In this document: one piece after another, positions 44,798-53,437 of the stretch | Layout of the letters: each line of letters starts with the position of its first letter | Numbering within the stretch: the stretch's first letter is position 1 | The notes under the pieces: generated by a model | The model's database searches: none | What the model saw: the letters and a program-made list of their open reading frames with translations, nothing else | What the model was told of the DNA's origin: nothing | Made by a program: the position numbers and the translations under genes | From: Alphaproteobacteria bacterium | Lineage (GTDB): Bacteria > Pseudomonadota > Alphaproteobacteria > Caedimonadales > UBA1908 | Direction: 5' to 3' | Assembly: GCA_013911655.1 (NCBI GenBank) | Contig: JACESU010000002.1 | Span: 1 to 64,000 of the forward strand | Length of the DNA stretch: 64,000 nucleotides

Positions 44798-45748
44798 TTA
44801 GAGCGTCAGATTTTTCAGTGCCATAATTTGCTGCTTGAGCTCTTTGCGTTGGCGCTTGATCTCTAAGTTAATTTGTTCCTTTGTCTCCGACGTAGGGGAC
44901 ACGGCGACACCTTCTTCTCGAAGCGCTTTTAATTGTTGCACAGCCAGGGCCGCTATTTTGTCCATGCGCCAATTATTTCCTTGTGAATCACCCGCACGGT
45001 AAAGGGGTGAGTAAGAAGATCCGACATAAGTTGGATCTGCGCCGTGCAACAAAAGGCGTGCGCGCCGCGCGTCTGCTTCGGGAAGCTCTCGCCCGCTAGG
45101 TTGTCCTGCTGCAGTGGCGGGGTTCGTGTAAATGCTATCGTCATAGACAATTTTAAAATCTGCCCCTTTGGCGGCAAGCAAGTCCATGATTTCAAGCCAC
45201 GCGTCGTTCTGGATGCCCTTCAAGGGGTGGTCCGGAAATTGAGGGTCAGCAGCTAGATGCCCCATGGTATACCACTGACGGTATCCCCAAATAGAAAGAT
45301 CTTTAGCGTTGATGTCGTCGATGACAGAAAGAAAACTCTCCACAAGCTTGACATTTCCTGACCAGATCGCCAACGCCAGCACGTGGGTCCTTCCTTGACG
45401 CTCTCCTTCCGAAAGTTCAGCATCTGCATATAAAGCCTCCCTATTTAATGTCGAGAGGCTTTCTGCTTGCAAAAAGGCATACTTGTTAAGCTTGCATGTT
45501 ACAAACGCTCTTTTGCTTTCAATATCCTTTAAGTGATCAAACTGACCTTTGGCTTCCTCAAGATAATCAACAATCCAGGCAAAACGCTCTTTACGCTCTT
45601 CTGTTTGCGCAGACTTCGTGGTGGTTGTCTTTTTAAGCAGCTGTCCGTCATCTTGTAGATCAGCTAAGTCATTGTGACTATAGACTGAAGTATGCAGACA
45701 TGTGAACATTAAGATCAGTGAGATCCTCTTTCGTATGATCTGTTTCAT
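44798..45748 (-). CDS. Exported protein with ankyrin-like repeats
   Basis: A 316-residue protein with a signal peptide (IIRKRISLILMFTCLHTSVYS) after a GGAGG site. Residues about 120-240 resemble degenerate ankyrin repeats: HVLALAIWSGNVKLVESFLS with VIDDINAKD, then MDLLAAKGADFKIVYDD, then RARLLLHGADPTYVG. The C-terminal 60 residues are a charged helix (coiled-coil-like EINLEIKRQRKELKQQ). Ankyrin proteins are common host-interaction factors in intracellular alphaproteobacteria, so an effector role is plausible but inferred. Confidence 0.68.
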   Translation of the reverse strand: MKQIIRKRISLILMFTCLHTSVYSHNDLADLQDDGQLLKKTTTTKSAQTEERKERFAWIVDYLEEAKGQFDHLKDIESKRAFVTCKLNKYAFLQAESLSTLNREALYADAELSEGERQGRTHVLALAIWSGNVKLVESFLSVIDDINAKDLSIWGYRQWYTMGHLAADPQFPDHPLKGIQNDAWLEIMDLLAAKGADFKIVYDDSIYTNPATAAGQPSGRELPEADARRARLLLHGADPTYVGSSYSPLYRAGDSQGNNWRMDKIAALAVQQLKALREEGVAVSPTSETKEQINLEIKRQRKELKQQIMALKNLTL

Positions 45749-46046
45749 AGTATCCTCCAGAGTGTGGGATTTTTGGTATTTTTGACTACACGTCTCACTT
45801 TAACATTTGAGCAACTATACCACAATGTGCAAAAGAGAATGACAATTAGTTGTTTTGTAGGCGATTGATAAAGGTGATGCTCTGATGTGGACAAATTATA
45901 TGACTTTGGTCTTTAAAAGGTCGAAACCAGGATTGGTTTGGAAAAAGTGAATTAAGAGGGAAAAGAATGCAAAGAGTTTTTCATAGATAGAAAGGAGATC
46001 CCCCATGCGCGAAAGTGATGTCACAAACGAGGCATGGGGCGTAGTA
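45749..46046. other. Spacer with an orphan start signal
   Basis: This gap separates the ankyrin-like gene (minus) from the end of the WbsX-like gene (minus) and should hold the former's promoter. AAAGGAGATCCCCC-ATG at 45990-46007 on the plus strand is a strong translation start. The frame behind it runs only 68 codons into the opposite-strand gene and is probably a cut-off gene start. Confidence 0.4.
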
Positions 46047-48185
46047 CTATTCGGTTTTTATGACATTCTCCGGTTGAATGAAACTAGGTGCTCCATTTTC
46101 AGTATAGGTAATATCGTGGGCAACATTCCCAATGGACGCCAATCTCATGCCAGCAGAAACAAGACTCACACTCATGAGACGTTCAATGGCATGGGCAAGA
46201 GTGCCGTCTAATTGGCCGCGCTCTTCTTCAAAGTCTTCTTCTTCAAGGGCAAGACACAAAAGGGGCGCTAGGGCTGCACGTTTAAAGTAGAACATGTTGC
46301 CTGCAAAGAAAGAAAGAGTCGAGACTGTTTCTTTTGACACACCCATGCGTTGAGAAAGTTGAACAACCGTTTCGGCGTTGCTTCCCCAATATGTTCCCAT
46401 GGACACAAGATGTCCCTCTGGTCCGATAATGCCAATATCTGCATTCTCCTCAAAAAGGCGGTAGACAGTTGCAACGTGATGAGACGCAGTAAGCTTGTGC
46501 ATGATGTCACGTCTCCAATCGTCACCTGTTGCAAGATGAAGAGACTTCTTAGTGTGTAGTTTTAAGATGTACTGATGCCCCTCGTTATACACTTGTGGGA
46601 TGATCTTTAGGAACGGCAGAACATCACGGCCTTTGTTGTTTACAGGCATAAGCACATAGTCAAGTTTGGATGCTCGTAAGATTTTTTCAACAGTCTTCTC
46701 TTTTTCTAAAGGAGTTGTGATATATAACTTTTTTCCTTTATTGATGCCTGCAATGTCCTCAAGCATTTCTTTGAGAACATCAGGGTAAAATGCGTGAATC
46801 ACAATGGCCAGTGAGTCGCTGCATGCATTGCCTTCTCTAAACGAGAGCCTTGCGTGCGCCATACGTGTTGCTTCAAGGTAAGCGTAGCCATAGTATTGGT
46901 CGGGTTCTAAGTATGCACCCTCTGCCCATTCATTCCAGGCATTCACAAAGACGAGCCGTTCGTCAGTCTTGCTAAAACGCTTTTGTGTGTCTTTTAACAC
47001 ATTATATAAACACTCATGGTAGTTTGCTGGAGAAGCATATTCAAAAATGGTTGCGCGCTCTCCACGCCTGGCTGTGTTATCCCAGGCTGGGAAAGCACCC
47101 CTAAAGTACGTTGCGGGGGCAGGATTTGGATGCAATCCTTGATCATCTGCGTGAAAGCAAAAGTTAAGCTGCGTCAGATTTCTACTTCGTTCTGGGAAGA
47201 TGCTTGCATCAAAAACATTTCCTGTAAAATTAGTTGTAAAACTAAAGTGAGGTGTAATAGCAGGAGGTTTAGATTCGTTAGGTAAAAACTCAATCGCTGC
47301 ATCAAGTCCATAGACAGAAGGGTGTGGAAAATCTACGTAGCCCAAAGGTTGGAACGAAAGCGTAAAAGAAAGATAAATTTCTCCAATCCCGTTTTCACGA
47401 CACCAAGTTCTCCATCGTTCTGCCGTTTCACGCATGTTGGGTAGCAAGTCAGGACGATAGATCAGAAGAAGGGGGCGTCCATCGATTCGAATATATCTGG
47501 GGTCTTTTAAGTATTCACTAACACACTCAATAAAGGCTAAATCATCTTCAGAGCTATGATTTTGTGCAATCAGGACGTCATTCTCAAGACCATCCCAGCG
47601 GCGAGTCCAGTTCTCGTTAGCCCAGCATAGGCAAAAAGGAAGAGAGAGAGAAGGATCGTTCAAGTAGTTTTCAACAGGCTTCTCTAGAAGTCTTTTTCCA
47701 CCAAACCAGTAAAAATAAAAGCAAAATCCTTCTATACCATAAAGCTTGGCAAGTTCAATTTGTTTTCTCTGGACTTCAGTGTTGCGTAAATCATAATAAC
47801 CAAGATCTCCAGGAATACGGGGTTGATAATGACCTGGATATTGAGGTTGAGCGGAACGGACATTTGTCCATTCTGTAAAGCCTTCGCCCCACCATTCATC
47901 ATTCTCTGGAATTGGGTGAAATTGTGGTAAATAAAAGCAAATGACTTTAGCGGCTTTCTCTATTTCGTAAGTAGGGTCTAGGCGAGGAACAAAAGGCGTC
48001 AATTCCTTAGGAGAAGAGGTATGAATTGCACCATTAACGAGGGCACGGTAGAGAGCGTCGTGCCACCTTCTGTAAGCATCAGTTTTATAAAAAAGATACC
48101 CGAACCGCTCGAAGAGTACTTTTTTCGTTTTGTGTCTTAGAGGTACTGGCATGTGTCGCCATATGGATCGAATGATGGACTTCAA
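46047..48185 (-). CDS. WbsX-like glycosyl protein fused to RgpF domain
   Basis: A 712-residue cytoplasmic polysaccharide-synthesis protein. Residues 75-450 match the WbsX/GH99-like domain: ICFYLPQFHPIPENDEWWG, GFTEWTNVRSAQPQYPGHYQ, GFCFYFYWFGGKRLLEKPVE, WANENWTRRWDG and VNAWNEWAEGAYLEPD. Residues 475-700 match the rhamnan-synthesis protein F domain: IVIHAFYPDVLKEML, LKLHTKKSLHL and DIGIIGPEGHLVSMG. Such fusions make or modify O-antigen or capsule. It is flanked by AT-rich, gene-poor DNA and stands alone, which suggests acquisition by transfer. Confidence 0.88.
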   Translation of the reverse strand: MKSIIRSIWRHMPVPLRHKTKKVLFERFGYLFYKTDAYRRWHDALYRALVNGAIHTSSPKELTPFVPRLDPTYEIEKAAKVICFYLPQFHPIPENDEWWGEGFTEWTNVRSAQPQYPGHYQPRIPGDLGYYDLRNTEVQRKQIELAKLYGIEGFCFYFYWFGGKRLLEKPVENYLNDPSLSLPFCLCWANENWTRRWDGLENDVLIAQNHSSEDDLAFIECVSEYLKDPRYIRIDGRPLLLIYRPDLLPNMRETAERWRTWCRENGIGEIYLSFTLSFQPLGYVDFPHPSVYGLDAAIEFLPNESKPPAITPHFSFTTNFTGNVFDASIFPERSRNLTQLNFCFHADDQGLHPNPAPATYFRGAFPAWDNTARRGERATIFEYASPANYHECLYNVLKDTQKRFSKTDERLVFVNAWNEWAEGAYLEPDQYYGYAYLEATRMAHARLSFREGNACSDSLAIVIHAFYPDVLKEMLEDIAGINKGKKLYITTPLEKEKTVEKILRASKLDYVLMPVNNKGRDVLPFLKIIPQVYNEGHQYILKLHTKKSLHLATGDDWRRDIMHKLTASHHVATVYRLFEENADIGIIGPEGHLVSMGTYWGSNAETVVQLSQRMGVSKETVSTLSFFAGNMFYFKRAALAPLLCLALEEEDFEEERGQLDGTLAHAIERLMSVSLVSAGMRLASIGNVAHDITYTENGAPSFIQPENVIKTE

Positions 48186-48632
48186 CTTTCTTATCCTTCT
48201 GATTAGAGTGCCCTACTGAATAGGAATTTCAATACGAGTTCGAATAGCATCAAAATGCAAAAAATACAAGTTATTTTCTTGTGAAAACTGGCATAAGATC
48301 ACAAAATATCTAACGACCTTAATAAGCGGCCTAGTATTCATAGGAAAAAAACTTATATGCCATAAAATAAGAAGCGTGCCGTTATCTCTATAGATAAATA
48401 TATAGAATCTTTCTTAAAGAATGATGAATAAGAATAATAAATTGATATATGAAAATCTTTAATAAAACCCATGGATATAGTTTCAAATGAAAAAGTGATA
48501 TGCCCATTTATGAATTTTTTGTGACTGTTGAAGTTAAGATAACAGTGCAAAGCGTTGCATTGATGGGCTATGTTCTGTCAAGACAGTATGGTTCTCACTG
48601 CCAAAGAGATAGAATATTGATATAAAAGGGAA
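48186..48632. other. AT-rich region upstream of the WbsX-like gene
   Basis: About 450 bases of strongly AT-rich DNA unlike the flanking housekeeping genes. No frame has both a ribosome binding site and protein-like composition. It should hold the promoter of the WbsX-like gene. The base composition marks the join between the accessory block and the truA cluster. Confidence 0.45.
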
Positions 48633-49370
48633 TTAATACAAAACGTTGATGAGGGTAAGGCCAGCAGCAGGCGCGGTGGGTCCCCCGCGCCGTCGGTCTT
48701 TGGCAAGAAGGGCTGCTTCAAAATCTTGAACGCGCCACTTTCCACGGCCGACCCATCCAAGACTTCCTACAATATTGCGCACTTGGTGATGCAGAAAAGA
48801 TCTGGCCTGAACTTCGACAAGAATCCGGTCGTCTGTTTTGGTGAGGCGCAAGACGTCTAAGGTCTTGGTGGGAGAGGAGGCCTGACATTCGCTTGCCCGG
48901 AAGGTCGAAAAATCATGGGTACCAATCAAAAGGGTTGCGGCGTCGACCATGGCGTCGAAATCCAAAGGGGGCGGTAGGCGCCACGCGCGGTACGCGTCCA
49001 GAACAAGGGGGGCGGTACGTTCAATGATGCGGTATTCGTATTGCCGCTCTTTGGCTGAAAAACGGGCATGAAAGGCGGGATCAGTTTCTTGGGCGTCGAG
49101 GACAGAAACAGCGCTGTCTCGCAGATGCGCGTTAAGGGCTGCACGCAAACGAAAAGCGTCCCAGGGTTTTGAAAGGTCTACATGGGCCACTTGGTGGGTT
49201 GCATGCACCCCTGCGTCCGTGCGCCCAGCGCCTTGAACAAAGGCGCTGGCTTCGCCCAGTTTCACAAACGCGTTTTCGACAAGTCCTTGGGCGGACGGGC
49301 CGTTTTGTTGGCGTTGCCAGCCCACAAGGTGGGTTCCGTCATACTCAAGGATCAGCTTGTAGCGTCGCAC
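48633..49370 (-). CDS. truA: tRNA pseudouridine(38-40) synthase
   Basis: Converts uridines 38-40 of tRNA anticodon arms to pseudouridine. LILEYDGTHLVGWQRQQNG at the start and GAGRTDAGVHATHQVAHVD with the catalytic Asp near residue 52 are diagnostic. SFLHHQVRNIVGSLGWVG is the conserved C-terminal motif. Length of 245 residues is normal. GTG start inside the fmt end (19-base overlap). Last of the def-fmt-truA run. Confidence 0.95.
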   Translation of the reverse strand: MRRYKLILEYDGTHLVGWQRQQNGPSAQGLVENAFVKLGEASAFVQGAGRTDAGVHATHQVAHVDLSKPWDAFRLRAALNAHLRDSAVSVLDAQETDPAFHARFSAKERQYEYRIIERTAPLVLDAYRAWRLPPPLDFDAMVDAATLLIGTHDFSTFRASECQASSPTKTLDVLRLTKTDDRILVEVQARSFLHHQVRNIVGSLGWVGRGKWRVQDFEAALLAKDRRRGGPTAPAAGLTLINVLY

Positions 49371-50323
49371 GACGGCTCCTTTTCTTGAAGGATCGACGAC
49401 ATCTCAAAGACAGTCCCCACAGGTAGATCAACACCGTTAAGAAAATCCCGGGCACTTAAGGGCGCTTTACCGGGGCGTTGAAGGCGCTTTACGGCAAGGG
49501 CACCCTGCCCACAGCTGATGGTAAAATCTAAATCCAAAAGGGTGCCAGGCAGCGCGCTGTTGGAAAGCAAAGAGATAGGGACCGCGTCAAGAACTTTGAT
49601 CGCCTCGCCGTTCCAATGGAAAAAGGTCCCGGGCCACGGCGTGAAGGCCCTGATTTGTCGTGCCAATATCTCGGCTGGGGCTCGCCAGTCCAGTTCTGCT
49701 TCTTCTTTTGAAATTTTATGGGCGTAGGTGACCCCTTCTTCGGGCTGAGGATGGCGGGTCAAGGTGCCTGCTTGCAAACGGCTTAGGGTTTCGACGATGA
49801 GTCTTGCGCCCATATCAGACAGCGCGTCATGCAAAAGAGGGGTCGTCGTCTCACAGGTCAAGGGGATGCTGTCCCACAATAGCATGTCACCCGTATCAAG
49901 GCCTTCGTCCATTTGCATGGTCGTGATGCCAGCGCGGGCGTCACCTGCTTGGACCGCGCGCTGTAAGGGGGCTGCCCCCCGCCAACGCGGCAAAAGGGAC
50001 GCGTGAATATTGATGCAACCATGGGTGGGGGCATCAAGGATTGCTTTGGGCAAGATCAGGCCGTAGGCGACCACCACCCCAAGGTCGGCGCCGTGGGATC
50101 TAAAAACGTCTTGCGCGTCTTCCTGGCGAAGGGTTTTTGGGTTGTAAACAGGCAGGCCGCGCGCGCGCGCCGCTTTTTCGACGGCGCAGGCTTGTAGTTT
50201 ATGACCCCGGTTGGCAGGACGCGGCGGTTGACAATAGACGGCAACAATCTCGTGGCCTGCATGAATCAGGGCCTCGAGAGCTGGCACGGAAAACGCAGGC
50301 GTGCCCATAAAGACAAGACGCAA
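49352..50323 (-). CDS. fmt: Methionyl-tRNA formyltransferase
   Basis: Formylates initiator Met-tRNA. MGTPAFSVPALEALI at the N-terminus, the folate-site region VVAYGLILPKAILD and CINIHASLLPRWRGAAPLQR with the catalytic Asn-His, then TGITTMQMDEGLDTGDML-like sequence (here AGITTMQMDEGLDTGDML) are the family set. The C-terminal tRNA-binding OB domain follows from about residue 205. At 323 residues it is full length. It lies 16 bases after def. Confidence 0.96.
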   Translation of the reverse strand: MRLVFMGTPAFSVPALEALIHAGHEIVAVYCQPPRPANRGHKLQACAVEKAARARGLPVYNPKTLRQEDAQDVFRSHGADLGVVVAYGLILPKAILDAPTHGCINIHASLLPRWRGAAPLQRAVQAGDARAGITTMQMDEGLDTGDMLLWDSIPLTCETTTPLLHDALSDMGARLIVETLSRLQAGTLTRHPQPEEGVTYAHKISKEEAELDWRAPAEILARQIRAFTPWPGTFFHWNGEAIKVLDAVPISLLSNSALPGTLLDLDFTISCGQGALAVKRLQRPGKAPLSARDFLNGVDLPVGTVFEMSSILQEKEPSCDATS

Positions 50324-50339
50324 GGGAGCTTCTCCTATT

Positions 50340-50867
50340 TTATAGTTTGATGGCAGGGTTTAGTCTTTTTGCAGCCTTTAATGCTTTTCCTGTGACGATT
50401 TTACGCCTAACAGGGGGGAGGTGTTCAATAAAGAGGACACCGTTCAAATGGTCTACTTCGTGCTGAATGCAGGCCGCCAAAAGTCCCCACGCCTCAAGCT
50501 CTTGCGCTTTGTTATAGCGGTCAAGAAAATGGACTTTAACGCTCATGGGGCGTTCAACGTCAGCGTACTGTTCGGGGACCGACAGGCACCCTTCTGACGT
50601 CACCTGAAAGTCGGTCGAGCGAAAAATAATCTCAGGGTTTGCCATGAAAAGAGGCTCTTTGTTGTATTCAGGGCCAATATCAATGGTCAGAACGCGGCTA
50701 AGAATGCCGATTTGATTGGCTGCAAGCCCAATACCTTGGTCGCCAAGTTTCATGGTGTCCATCATGTCATCCATCAGGCGGCGCAGGCCATCGTCCACGG
50801 CTTCGATGGGAGTTGCCTTTGTCTTCAGGCGTTTATCAGGAATGGACAGAATGGATTTGATGGCCAT
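50340..50867 (-). CDS. def: Peptide deformylase
   Basis: Metalloenzyme that removes the N-formyl group from new proteins. All three motifs are present: GIGLAANQIG, EGCLSVPEQ with the Cys metal ligand, and QHEVDHLNG with both His ligands and the catalytic Glu. Length of 175 residues is normal. Arranged def-fmt-truA, a classic cluster. ATG start, two bases after the Trm112-like gene. Confidence 0.97.
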   Translation of the reverse strand: MAIKSILSIPDKRLKTKATPIEAVDDGLRRLMDDMMDTMKLGDQGIGLAANQIGILSRVLTIDIGPEYNKEPLFMANPEIIFRSTDFQVTSEGCLSVPEQYADVERPMSVKVHFLDRYNKAQELEAWGLLAACIQHEVDHLNGVLFIEHLPPVRRKIVTGKALKAAKRLNPAIKL

Positions 50868-50869
50868 GG

Positions 50870-51070
50870 TTATTTACTCGAAGTTGGGGTGGGATCGTCA
50901 CTAAGGGCGCGCGCGTCATCGGGCAATAAAATAGGAATCCCGTCGCGGATGGGATACGCCAGGCGTGCGCCTTTGCTGATGAGTTCGCCGGCGTCTGCGT
51001 CATAACTGAGGGTTTCGCGGGTGACAGGACATACAAGAATTTCTAAAAGCTTGGGATCAATGGCAGTCAT
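50870..51070 (-). CDS. Trm112/YcaR-like small protein
   Basis: A 66-residue protein of the UPF0434/Trm112 family. It starts [20 protein letters not shown], followed by the family element [23 protein letters not shown] 51070 is chosen because AAGGAC precedes it and it avoids overlap with the LON gene; the frame is open 18 codons further up. Bacterial members have an uncertain role. Only one Cys of the zinc-type pattern is present, as in most bacterial homologues. Confidence 0.88.
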   Translation of the reverse strand: MTAIDPKLLEILVCPVTRETLSYDADAGELISKGARLAYPIRDGIPILLPDDARALSDDPTPTSSK

Positions 51071-51084
51071 GACGGCGTCCTTTT

Positions 51085-51756
51085 CTAATGTATTTGCCCA
51101 AAATGACTTTGTTTTTTCATACATGCAAGCTCCATGAGTGCCGTGAGCACATTGGCACGGTCTTGGAGCGTTGCCGTTTCAAGGAGCGCTTGCTTTTCAT
51201 GGGCCTCAAAGGGACACATCATGGAAAGGGCCGAAATCAAGATCTCGTCAGGCGTTTTAAGAACCTCATCCCAATTGGGGTGAAGGTCAAGAAGGGCGCA
51301 GTATCCTTGAATGGTCTCAATAAAAGCGTCGCGGTTAGTGACAGCTTCGTCTTCTTCAATATGATCAAAGGAATAAGGCTCGTAGCTCACCTTAGCGCGG
51401 CGTGCGCCGTCAATGCCGATAAACTCCTCGGTGATGCGAAAGCGTACAAGACCTGATAAAATGGTGAATGGTGCCGATTCTTCGCCCTCACTAAAGGCCA
51501 CAATGCGGGCAAGACATCCTGTTTTAAACAGCGTGGGATTACCAGAAAACGCCTTTTGAACTTGGACAACCCCCATCAGCCGGTCGCCGGCCAGGGCCTT
51601 AAAAAAGGGCGATTTTTGCTTCACATCTAGTGTCAAAGGGAGTTGCCCTTTTGGCAAAAGAACAGCATCATCAATCTCTAAAAGGATGATTTCGTCCGGA
51701 AAAGAAGCCGGTACTTTAAGAGGTCGTTGTTTCAGCATTTCTCGCCAATTTGTCAT
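51085..51756 (-). CDS. LON substrate-binding domain protein
   Basis: A 223-residue stand-alone LON N-terminal domain, without the AAA ATPase and protease parts of Lon. Visible marks are [60 protein letters not shown] and the helical C-terminal part ([19 protein letters not shown]). Alphaproteobacteria usually carry this gene next to the Trm112-like gene, as here. Molecular role is unknown; protein binding is likely. Confidence 0.9.
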   Translation of the reverse strand: MTNWREMLKQRPLKVPASFPDEIILLEIDDAVLLPKGQLPLTLDVKQKSPFFKALAGDRLMGVVQVQKAFSGNPTLFKTGCLARIVAFSEGEESAPFTILSGLVRFRITEEFIGIDGARRAKVSYEPYSFDHIEEDEAVTNRDAFIETIQGYCALLDLHPNWDEVLKTPDEILISALSMMCPFEAHEKQALLETATLQDRANVLTALMELACMKKQSHFGQIH

Positions 51757-51849
51757 AAAGAAGACGCTCTACTTTCATATGGTCCCATCTTAGCGGAACT
51801 TCAAGACATAAAAAAAGCTTTTTGTAACGAGGCTCGCTCATTTGTATGC

Positions 51850-52827
51850 CTAGGGTTGGGGATAATATTCTTTATACCATTCAACAAAAAGAGAAAGTCC
51901 TTCTTCGATATTTGTTTGGGGATGATAGCCTAAATCACGCCGTGATTCGGTGATGTCAGCAACGGTTTCCTTCACGTCTCCTGGCTGAAAAGGCTCAAGT
52001 TTGAGACGTGCTTTTTTTCCTAATACTTTTTCAAGTGTTTCGATGAATTCCATAAGAGAATTGCTGCGATCATTCCCAAGGTTATAAAGGCGGTGATAAC
52101 CATGGTCTTCGCCCGGTGCTTTATCAAGGGCGGCCACAACGCCGCTGACCACGTCCGCAATATACGTAAAGTTACGCCGCATGTTCCCGTGGTTAAAGAC
52201 TCTGATTTCGTCATTCCCTAAAATGGCTTTTGTAAAAAGGAAGGATGACATGTCAGGCCGACCCCAAGGACCGTAAACTGTAAAAAAACGAAGGCCCGTT
52301 GAGGGAAGTTGATACAAATGGCTATAGCATACGCCCATAAGTTCGTTGGCGCGTTTGGTCGCGGCGTACAAAGAAACAGGCCTGTCGGTTCTGTCCTCCA
52401 GGGCAAAGGGAAGTTTTTCATTGCGTCCGTAAACCGATGAGCTGCTGGCATATATAAAGTGCTTGAGGTTTGGAAGTCGGCGCACGCCTTCGAGTAAAAT
52501 CAAATACCCCATCAGGTTTGATTGGCCGTACACCAAGGGATTTTCCAGGGAATAACGGACACCTGCTTGGGCTGCCAGGTGAATCACGTGGGTGATCTGG
52601 GGGTGCCGTTTGAAAAAGTCCTCGACGGCGTGCGCGTTGGAAAGTTCGATTTTTTCAAAGGAAAAATTTTTGTGCGCCTGCAACTGCGCGAGGCGCGCTT
52701 CTTTAAGGGTCACATCATAATAAGGATTTAGGGAATCAAGACCCAACACATGATGACCTTGATTCAAAAGCGCCCTCGCCACATGAAAGCCTATAAAGCC
52801 CGCGGCACCAGTAATAAGGACGGTCAT
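51850..52827 (-). CDS. NAD-dependent epimerase, UDP-glucuronate 4-epimerase type
   Basis: A short-chain dehydrogenase of 325 residues. The NAD loop is TGAAGFIGFHVARALLNQGH, and the catalytic set is SSSSVYGRN with YAATKRANELM. The N-terminal LDSLNPYYDVTLKEARL is the element seen in UDP-GlcA epimerases (CapI/Lpg type). RPDMSSFLFTKAIL supports that subgroup. With Ugd (38453-39820) it would make UDP-galacturonate for envelope polysaccharides. This pathway link is inferred. Confidence 0.88.
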   Translation of the reverse strand: MTVLITGAAGFIGFHVARALLNQGHHVLGLDSLNPYYDVTLKEARLAQLQAHKNFSFEKIELSNAHAVEDFFKRHPQITHVIHLAAQAGVRYSLENPLVYGQSNLMGYLILLEGVRRLPNLKHFIYASSSSVYGRNEKLPFALEDRTDRPVSLYAATKRANELMGVCYSHLYQLPSTGLRFFTVYGPWGRPDMSSFLFTKAILGNDEIRVFNHGNMRRNFTYIADVVSGVVAALDKAPGEDHGYHRLYNLGNDRSNSLMEFIETLEKVLGKKARLKLEPFQPGDVKETVADITESRRDLGYHPQTNIEEGLSLFVEWYKEYYPQP

Positions 52828-52933
52828 AGGGGTTGGTCCTTCATAAAAAAACTCATCTCTTTCTCATACGATGATCCGCGTGTCGCTGTAAAGAGTGAGG
52901 CGCATGAAAAGCGCCTGTGATCAAGGCAAAAGC

Positions 52934-53437
52934 CTAAAGGAGCGCTTTCTCATAGACAGTGATGCCAGAAAGCGTGGTGCGCACAGGGATAAAGCCGTTC
53001 TTATGCCAAAATGAATGTGCGCCTGGGTTTTCTTTTTGTACAATGCACCTAAGGATGCGCGCCCCATAGGATGTAAGGTTTTCCAGGGCTTTTACTAAGG
53101 ATGTACCTTTGTTTTTTCTGCGGTAATGGGGATGCACAAGTAGGTATCCAATGGTCCAAGTGCCGTCCTGGGGGTAGTCTTTGACCAGATCCACAAATCC
53201 AAAAAGGTGACCTTTTTCATAAAAACCAAAGACACCTTTATCGAGGCGTGGATCTTTTTCTGGGGGGTGGGTCTTAAGAAGCTCCTGTGCATCGGGGAGG
53301 GTGTTTTCACAGGTCATAAAAAAGTCTTCAAAAAGCGCTAGAAAAACTTGAATGTCCGGCACGTCTCCTTCTTGAAAAAGATGCACCTCTCCGTACTGCT
53401 TTAAACTCATCAGGACGTTCTGCCCAAAAGCAGGCAT
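52934..53437 (-). CDS. GNAT family N-acetyltransferase
   Basis: A 167-residue acetyltransferase with the acetyl-CoA loop in IGYLLVHPHYRRKNKGTSLV and a C-terminal GAHSFWHKNGFIPVRTT, the usual motif B ending. The N-terminal third is less typical. The substrate is unknown. Its ATG overlaps the gshA stop by one base (TAATG), so it is translationally coupled to glutathione synthesis. Confidence 0.82.
   Translation of the reverse strand: MPAFGQNVLMSLKQYGEVHLFQEGDVPDIQVFLALFEDFFMTCENTLPDAQELLKTHPPEKDPRLDKGVFGFYEKGHLFGFVDLVKDYPQDGTWTIGYLLVHPHYRRKNKGTSLVKALENLTSYGARILRCIVQKENPGAHSFWHKNGFIPVRTTLSGITVYEKALL

Noticed and set aside
46005-46211. A 68-codon plus-strand gene with a strong ribosome site
   Set aside because: All but the first 14 codons are antisense to the WbsX/RgpF gene and look unlike a protein. 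Kept only as a possible truncated start.
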